A stretch of DNA of 64,000 nucleotides from IMG/VR virus record IMGVR_UViG_3300031758_008397, positions 22,281 through 86,280 of that record. One strand, given 5' to 3'. The position numbers and the translations under genes were made by a program. This stretch comes from a virus. Below, in pieces: positions 59,384 to 64,000 of this stretch; position 1 is the stretch's first letter, and the number at the start of each line of letters is the position of its first letter. A model generated the notes under the pieces. That model saw only the letters and a program-made list of their open reading frames with translations. It did not search any database and was not told where the DNA came from.

Positions 59384-59874
59384 GAGATATGGCTGAGTGG
59401 CTGAGGTTCTTAATGTATAATTAAGGTTATATATAATAAAAATCTTAACTCAATGTCTAATAGAAAAACCTAATACTGTTTGCAGTATGTGTAATACTGC
59501 AATTTACAGAAGACCATCATCCTTAATTAATTCAGAAGGTAAAGCTTATTGTAGCAGAGAATGTTATGGTAAATCTTGTCAAAAAGATAGTATTTTGTAT
59601 TGTATGTAATAAAGAAATGCTTTCTAGTAAACATTCAAAAACTTGTTCTAAAGAATGTTTTAATATATCTCTTGCAGATCCCAATAGAAAGTTTTGCAAA
59701 GGAAGAAAGCCATATGCTTCAAATAAATATGGAAGTCGTTCTTTTAAGTATGCTTTTGTCATATTATTTGAACCATTGCTTTATATTATATTATAAATAG
59801 GTTCAATTATAAAACTTTAAACCTCTAAGTTTTATAGTTTTTGGTTATCACTAGTTCAAATCTAGTTAGAGGTA
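59384..59874 (+). other. tRNA halves separated by an endonuclease remnant
   Basis: The left part has a class II D-arm (ATGGCTGAGTGGCTGAGG) and an anticodon-like stem CTTAA-TGTATAA-TTAAG. The right part has a perfect T-arm ACTAG-TTCAAAT-CTAGT and acceptor TAGAGGT, whose partner ACCTCTA lies only 22 bases before the T-arm (59821-59827). The left part has its own weak partner (TAGAGAT with ATGTCTA). About 360 bases with zinc-ribbon coding sequence lie between. Either a tRNA broken by an insertion or two minimal tRNA-like RNAs. Confidence 0.4.
59453..59796 (+). pseudogene. HNH-type endonuclease remnant
   Basis: Two frames joined at AAAAAGATAG encode VCSMCNTAIYRRPSS, EGKAYCSRECYG and then FCIVCNKEMLSSKHSKTCSK with PNRKFCKGRKPYASNKYGSR. 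The repeated C-x-x-C pairs and the final region are as in the N-terminal zinc fingers of phage HNH nucleases; the catalytic HNH part is missing. It is frameshifted and truncated, embedded between tRNA parts. Confidence 0.45.
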
Positions 59875-59908
59875 CTCATTACATATATAACTTTATACAA
59901 TAATTAAG

Positions 59909-60340
59909 ATGAACAAATTTAATGCTACACTTGATGCCACACAATTTGAAGATGGATATTCTAGAATAAAAAATAGTTATAGAACTGCTATTTTTCCTTC
60001 TGAACCTGCTAAACCAAATCTAGAAGATCTAGAGTCAGTTAAATCTTGGGTCCTAGAACAAACAAATTATCTAGAAGATTTAAAGCTTGCAAGAACTACT
60101 CAGTCTCTTTATGATAATTATAACAGTGCACTTGATGATGAACTAGATTTGTTAAAAGAACAGTTTATAGCCATTAATATGTATAATATTAGTAAAGAAA
60201 CTAAAGCTGCTATTCTTAATAAAGCCTGGAATGAGAAACATTCAGATGGTGAAAAGGCAGTTATTTTTTATACTAAACATTTACTTGAAGAATTGTTTTT
60301 TGATTATAGAATTAAGGATTGTAATAACAATGATTGTTGA
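59909..60340 (+). CDS. hypothetical protein
   Basis: A 143-residue acidic, mostly helical protein (ATLDATQFEDGYSRIKNSYR). No known motif; Overlaps the next gene by 11 bases. Function unknown. Confidence 0.5.
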   Translation: MNKFNATLDATQFEDGYSRIKNSYRTAIFPSEPAKPNLEDLESVKSWVLEQTNYLEDLKLARTTQSLYDNYNSALDDELDLLKEQFIAINMYNISKETKAAILNKAWNEKHSDGEKAVIFYTKHLLEELFFDYRIKDCNNNDC

Positions 60341-60569
60341 TAAAGAAAGATTGACAGATGCTGAATATGTGGAAAGGTTGAAGTTTGAACTTCAACCTTT
60401 TTATTTAGTTGGTGTGAATTCTAAGAGTGAACTAACAACAGATGAACTATGTTTGTTTGTTAAAAGTTATATTCAAAATGAAAGATTGTGCGTTGATGTT
60501 ATTAACATTAATAAACCTAATAGAGCTATTTATACAACATATATAATTAGGCACTGGTATGAATTATAA
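60330..60569 (+). CDS. small hypothetical protein
   Basis: A 79-residue protein from ATG (MIVDKERLTDAEYVERLKFE), chosen over an upstream in-frame start that lies deep in the previous gene. A hairpin GGTTGAAG...CTTCAACC is within its early coding sequence. Function unknown. Confidence 0.5.
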   Translation: MIVDKERLTDAEYVERLKFELQPFYLVGVNSKSELTTDELCLFVKSYIQNERLCVDVININKPNRAIYTTYIIRHWYEL

Positions 60570-60590
60570 GCTATACTCTTTATAGTTTAT

Positions 60591-60782
60591 ATGAATGGTA
60601 GTTGTATGAGAAATAAAAAGAATTTATTACTTAGACTACAGAAAGAAACAATAAAAGGCTGCCTTAAGAAAACTGTATATTCTAATAGATATACAGCAGA
60701 AATAGAGGCAGCTAAATTTAATAAGAGAACTTATAAGTGTTCTTATTGTAGCCTATTTCATTTAACTAGTCAGTTAGAATAA
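60591..60782 (+). CDS. small zinc-finger-like protein
   Basis: A 63-residue very basic protein. C-terminal YKCSYCSLFHLTSQ gives C-x-x-C and a following His, a common mini zinc finger in phage proteins. Could bind RNA or DNA. Function unknown. Confidence 0.45.
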   Translation: MNGSCMRNKKNLLLRLQKETIKGCLKKTVYSNRYTAEIEAAKFNKRTYKCSYCSLFHLTSQLE

Positions 60783-60788
60783 TATACA

Positions 60789-61091
60789 ATGACAAAGAAA
60801 TTTAGTAAGACAATAGCGAATGATATAGCTTGTACTTCTGTAGACTATGTGTTAGAAAGTATATTAAATCATGATACAGATAACAGACAGTATTCTTTAG
60901 AAACAACTGCTGATAGTTTTACAGATAACTTTATGGAAGACTTGCAAGATTTAGATTTACTTGTAACTGAATATAGAATAAAAATTATATCAGAGTGTTT
61001 TGAAAAACAACTAGAAAAGATTAGAAATAAAGTTAAATGTATTCAGAAGAATAATTTTAAAAGATATGCAATTAAAAAAGAAATACAATGA
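60789..61091 (+). CDS. hypothetical protein
   Basis: A 100-residue helical protein with an acidic middle and basic end. It overlaps the next gene by four bases (ATGA). Function unknown. Confidence 0.5.
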   Translation: MTKKFSKTIANDIACTSVDYVLESILNHDTDNRQYSLETTADSFTDNFMEDLQDLDLLVTEYRIKIISECFEKQLEKIRNKVKCIQKNNFKRYAIKKEIQ

Positions 61092-61525
61092 GTTTACATA
61101 TACTTATTAAAGGCAATGTATATGATTATGAAGAGATAGAAAGCAGTTATGATACTTTATTAAATATCAGTAATGATTGTTCTGCACAAGCTCAAGTTGA
61201 TCATGCTAGATAATATTGAAGATATAAAGATAAAGAGCAGAAAATTGCAGTCTTAACTAATAGTGATTTCTTTAAGAAAGAAATTAATAATCTTATTATG
61301 TTGTCTAAGTTATCTTTACATAATAGATTAAAAGTTTGTCAAGAATATAAAGTCTATAAAGGCCTTTCTTTTTCTTCAAGAGATGATAGTAAGATTACTT
61401 GTTATGACTTAGAGCATAAAGAGGACTGTGTATTAGAAGAATTTGGCTCTGTTGTTAAGAGTTTTGATGATGTAATTGACTTTCAAAATAAACTATATGA
61501 TTACATAATGTGGAGTTTAGATTAA
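61088..61525 (+). CDS. paralogue 1 with in-frame TAA and TGA
   Basis: 145 codons from ATG to TAA, with TAA at codon 42 (61211-61213) and TGA at codon 44 (61217-61219). MSLHILIKGNVYDYEEIESS aligns along its length with the gene at 62791 (MSLHLFLKGNVYDYKNIEDT). There, the TAA aligns with CAA (Gln) and the TGA with TGG (Trp): AR-X-Y-X-RYKDKE against ARQYWLYKDKE. A start inside the gene (near 61298) would lose a third of the protein. Function unknown. Confidence 0.5.
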
Positions 61526-62034
61526 TGACTTTAGTAAATAAGTGTAAAGCTAAAGAGTATGTTAAATGGATATTAGATGCAATTGAATGTGAAGATCAAA
61601 CTAACAAAAACTTGTTTGGAATTAATACTTGTTTTTACTTAAATATGCCATTTGAACATCTTCAAAAATTAACAGAGGAATGTCCTATTGAAATAAAGGA
61701 AGAAGTTCAACAGGAGTTTTATGAATGTATTAAGCCCTATAAAAAACTATTTGATTATCCTACTGTACAAGGATTTAGTGATTGGCTAACTGAGTTAGCC
61801 AATTCTTATATATGTATAGTATTAAGTGATATTGTAGATTTAGGTGATTCTAGAGACTATCCTAAAGGTTTATACACTACTTCTGAATACTTTGAAGATT
61901 TGTTTAAAGAGCATATTATATTTTATAAAAGTATTACAATAAATGATTTTCCCAAAGTTGCTGAAATATTTGATAATGGTATGTTAGAACTAAGAAATAA
62001 AATTAAGGAGCAAAGAGAGTTAGATAATATTTAA
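61525..62034 (+). CDS. hypothetical protein
   Basis: A 169-residue acidic helical protein from the ATG that overlaps the preceding stop (TAATG). No motif recognised. One base before the next ATG. Function unknown. Confidence 0.5.
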   Translation: MTLVNKCKAKEYVKWILDAIECEDQTNKNLFGINTCFYLNMPFEHLQKLTEECPIEIKEEVQQEFYECIKPYKKLFDYPTVQGFSDWLTELANSYICIVLSDIVDLGDSRDYPKGLYTTSEYFEDLFKEHIIFYKSITINDFPKVAEIFDNGMLELRNKIKEQRELDNI

Positions 62035-62035
62035 T

Positions 62036-62533
62036 ATGGCACAAACAACAGTTAAAAATTTAGAACAACAAGTTATTACATTAACTCAAACAGTTGATGA
62101 GTTGGTTCAATCTATTACTACTTTTAATAACACTGGTAATAGAAAATTAGATGAGGCGCTTAAAGTTAAAACTAGTACATTTGACATTGAACAAGCTATT
62201 AAAGATAAGATTTTAGTAGCTGTTAAAGACTCAATTACTAATATATTTACATTTAGTGAAAGAGATAATATTATTCCTTTTATAACTAAAGCTTTTCAAG
62301 CTAACAAAGAATTAATTAATAGTACTATTAATACTGGCATTACGGAGGCTTTTAAAGAGTTAGAAGTTGAACAATTAGTCAAAGAACAAGTTAAAAGTAA
62401 GGTGGCTAAATCTTTACTATCAGGTGTTGATAGTTTAGTTGATAGTAGTTTAAATGAGTTAAGAAAGGATGTTAGATTTAACTCCCAACTTGTTTTAGCA
62501 ATTGATAAGTTTATTAAAGAGTATAACAAATAA
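62036..62533 (+). CDS. hypothetical coiled-coil protein
   Basis: A 165-residue protein with long heptad-like stretches (NLEQQVITLTQTVDELVQSI at the start) and a helical remainder, probably an oligomeric coiled coil. Function unknown. Confidence 0.5.
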   Translation: MAQTTVKNLEQQVITLTQTVDELVQSITTFNNTGNRKLDEALKVKTSTFDIEQAIKDKILVAVKDSITNIFTFSERDNIIPFITKAFQANKELINSTINTGITEAFKELEVEQLVKEQVKSKVAKSLLSGVDSLVDSSLNELRKDVRFNSQLVLAIDKFIKEYNK

Positions 62534-62534
62534 T

Positions 62535-62789
62535 ATGCCTAAAGAGATTTGGGATTATGGTTTAAATACTCATAATGAAGCTCTAATTATAGAAAAAGCA
62601 AAGTCTAAAAAAGATGGAGTTTATACTTTTAGAGGCGTTGGTTACAGAGTTAGAAATAATAAAGTAACTCATCTATCTACAAATGGCTCTATCTTAGAAA
62701 GATGTTATGGTTTTAATGTTGTTATTGGCAAATATAAAGGCTTTAACAGTGAAGGGGTAAAGATGTTAAAAACAATTAAGGATGAATAA
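62535..62789 (+). CDS. hypothetical protein
   Basis: An 84-residue basic beta-rich protein from ATG (MPKEIWDYGLNTHNEALIIE), one base after the previous stop and one before the next gene. Function unknown. Confidence 0.5.
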   Translation: MPKEIWDYGLNTHNEALIIEKAKSKKDGVYTFRGVGYRVRNNKVTHLSTNGSILERCYGFNVVIGKYKGFNSEGVKMLKTIKDE

Positions 62790-62790
62790 T

Positions 62791-63225
62791 ATGTCTCTAC
62801 ATCTATTTCTAAAGGGTAATGTTTATGATTATAAAAACATTGAAGACACTCATGATAGTATTTTAAAGTTAAGTAATGACTGTTCTGCACAGACTTAAGT
62901 TAATATTGCTAGACAATATTGGTTATACAAAGATAAAGAAGTTAGAGTAGCTGTTGTAACTAATAGTGATTACTTTTTAAAGGAAATTAATACTTTAATC
63001 ATGTTATATCATCTATCAGATAAGGATAGATTAAAAATTATTAATTTATATCTTAATGAGTATAGTTCATCTTTGTTTGAGCATAATACTTTAAATATAA
63101 CAGCATTTGATTTAGAGTTAAATGAGACTTGTGATTTAGATGAATTAGGCTTTGAATATAAAAGTTTAGATAAAGTTATAGACTTTCAGAATCAGGTTCA
63201 AGAAGCTATTATGAGGAGAGATTAA
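62791..63225 (+). CDS. paralogue 2 with in-frame TAA
   Basis: 144 codons with TAA at codon 36 (62896-62898). Aligned with the gene at 61088 the TAA sits at a Gln (SAQT-X-VNIAR against SAQAQVDHAR). Conversely the positions stopped in that gene are CAA and TGG here. Shared blocks include TNSDYFLKEINTLIMLYHLS and KVIDFQNQVQ. Function unknown; together the pair is the best evidence for stop codons at Gln/Trp sites. Confidence 0.5.
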
Positions 63226-63226
63226 T

Positions 63227-63339
63227 ATGCCATTAACATTAAAAGATCTGACTCAAATTATCAGATATGAATGTAATATAATTCAACTCCTTTAAAAGAT
63301 GTTGATCTTTCATTTGAAACTATTGAGCCAAATAAATAA
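63227..63339 (+). pseudogene. small gene with a -1 frameshift
   Basis: ATG PLTLKDLTQIIRYECN continues after a -1 shift at AATATAAT as YNSTPLKDVDLSFETIEPNK to a TAA. Without the shift the first frame ends after LL. The shift needs just one missing T. About 37 residues. Function unknown. Confidence 0.35.
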
Positions 63340-63340
63340 T

Positions 63341-63586
63341 ATGAATAATGTAATAACAATTGGATTTGCAATTAAAGAATTAACTGAAGACAATTTTGTT
63401 AGTGGTCTTTATGTTTTAGATTCTAATAAATATATTTATTTAACAGTTAAACAATTAGGACAAAAGTTTCTTATCAGACTTCAAGAAGGAAACTTTTATT
63501 ATTATTATGATATTAAAGATAGAAGTCCTTTATATATACTTAAAGATGATAGTTTAATTAAAATACAAGTTAAAGTAAATAATTAA
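63341..63586 (+). CDS. hypothetical protein
   Basis: An 81-residue beta-rich protein from ATG (MNNVITIGFAIKELTEDNFV); the open frame extends upstream but only into the previous gene's end. Last protein gene before the structured RNA. Function unknown. Confidence 0.45.
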   Translation: MNNVITIGFAIKELTEDNFVSGLYVLDSNKYIYLTVKQLGQKFLIRLQEGNFYYYYDIKDRSPLYILKDDSLIKIQVKVNN

Positions 63587-63611
63587 TTTGCATAAATAAA
63601 TCAATTAAGTG

Positions 63612-63620
63612 TGCTATAAT
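63612..63620 (+). promoter_or_regulatory. extended -10 promoter of the structured RNA
   Basis: TGC-TATAAT with a predicted start near 63627. No close -35 is seen; the TG dinucleotide suggests an extended -10 promoter. Confidence 0.45.
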
Positions 63621-63626
63621 TAAAGA

Positions 63627-64000
63627 ATAACAAGGCTCAGAGCTAGTAGTTATACTATTAGAGTTTCCACCCTAAACTAGAAATAGTGATAGTCCCTAAA
63701 CAAGACAAGGGCCCAACGGTGACTTAATAACTACCTGACCCCAGCCAGCCCCTTATACCTGCTTCTCTTAGAGAATAATAAATTAAGAACTTTCCCTTTA
63801 GTATAGTAATATACTTTTGTTCTTAGAAATACTAGCTAGTCTAGTTGGCGCTATAAGTGTGATCCTGGATTCTGGGGCCTCTATTGAGGATAACATAGAA
63901 AGGATATATCAATTACATATAATAACAACATTAAATTAGAAATAGTTCAATGTTGTTATTTGTAGTTGGTATATCTCTTTCTTAGAATAGACAAGGGATT
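63627..64000 (+). ncRNA. large structured RNA, incomplete at the window end
   Basis: No gene-like frame, and the sequence is locally richer in G and C than its surroundings (GGGCCCAACGG, CTGACCCCAGCCAGCCCC). Helices seen: GTAGTTAT (63646) with ATAACTAC (63727); TAAGAAC (63784) with GTTCTTA (63819) enclosing AGTATA/TATACT; and a coaxial pair of 16 bp (63902-63917 with 63961-63976, three G-U) and 12 bp (63921-63932 with 63949-63960). The size and place beside tRNA clusters recall phage GOLLD/ROOL-type RNAs, but I cannot confirm that. It continues beyond the window. Confidence 0.6.

Noticed and set aside
1-64000. Genome-wide reassignment of TAG, TAA or TGA
   Set aside because: All three codons also end long, normal genes here (for example TAG at 7588-7590 and 4883-4885, TGA at 3740-3742, TAA widely), so a simple alternative code does not fit; only a few small genes have internal stops.

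Overview
The window is a 64-kb piece of a large, very AT-rich tailed-phage genome. The evidence is tightly packed, often overlapping small genes, a complete replication and recombination set (family-A DNA polymerase, beta-clamp-like protein, clamp loader, SSB-like protein, SF2 and SF1B helicases, DnaG-type primase, UvsX-like recombinase, RuvC-like resolvase, class II ribonucleotide reductase), two blocks of tail-fibre and baseplate-like genes on the opposite strand, and many orphan accessory genes. The phage-encoded tmRNA has a tag ending in IVSFSKAPVLA, which resembles cyanobacterial tags, and its gene is circularly permuted as in cyanobacteria. I therefore infer a cyanobacterial host, with moderate confidence.

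Layout. 0-4 kb: a MoxR-type ATPase next to a metallopeptidase/VWA protein, and a small lipoprotein. 4-14.7 kb: virion genes, mostly on the minus strand, closed off by two bidirectional terminators, one of them a perfect 70-bp palindrome. 14.7-31.8 kb: the plus-strand replication block. Its polymerase gene is split by a group I intron that carries an HNH-AP2 endonuclease gene. 31.8-35.7 kb: two more minus-strand virion genes. 35.7-46 kb: RuvC-like protein, an intein-containing ribonucleotide reductase, an RNA ligase and small unknown genes. 46-60 kb: an RNA-rich accessory region with the tmRNA, canonical tRNAs (Pro, Gln, Gly, Ser), a series of abnormal tRNA-like genes, several HNH endonucleases, and consensus sigma70-like promoters that I see mainly in front of the RNA clusters. 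60-64 kb: small unknown genes, several with internal stops, then the start of a large structured RNA that runs off the window.

Two themes stand out. First, the translation RNAs are unusual: a permuted tmRNA with a tRNA-Trp gene inside its intervening segment, a tRNA-Thr that lacks a T-arm, a tRNA with a tRNA-like insert next to its anticodon, a tRNA-Ile with an extra hairpin in its D-loop, and tRNA-like elements on long outer helices. Second, at least six small genes contain in-frame TAG, TAA or TGA codons. Where a paralogue allows alignment, these sit at Gln (TAA) or Trp (TGA) positions. Several other small genes have single-base frameshifts, often in short homopolymers. Because all three stop codons also end normal genes, this is not a plain code change. 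Local readthrough, suppression, RNA editing, pseudogene decay and assembly error remain open, and the homopolymer frameshifts in particular could be sequencing errors.

How the parts fit: the replication block is self-sufficient for a replisome and recombination-dependent replication. The RNA ligase, tRNAs and tmRNA form a translation-maintenance set. Inserted elements (group I intron, intein, HNH genes) have settled in the polymerase, reductase and RNA loci.
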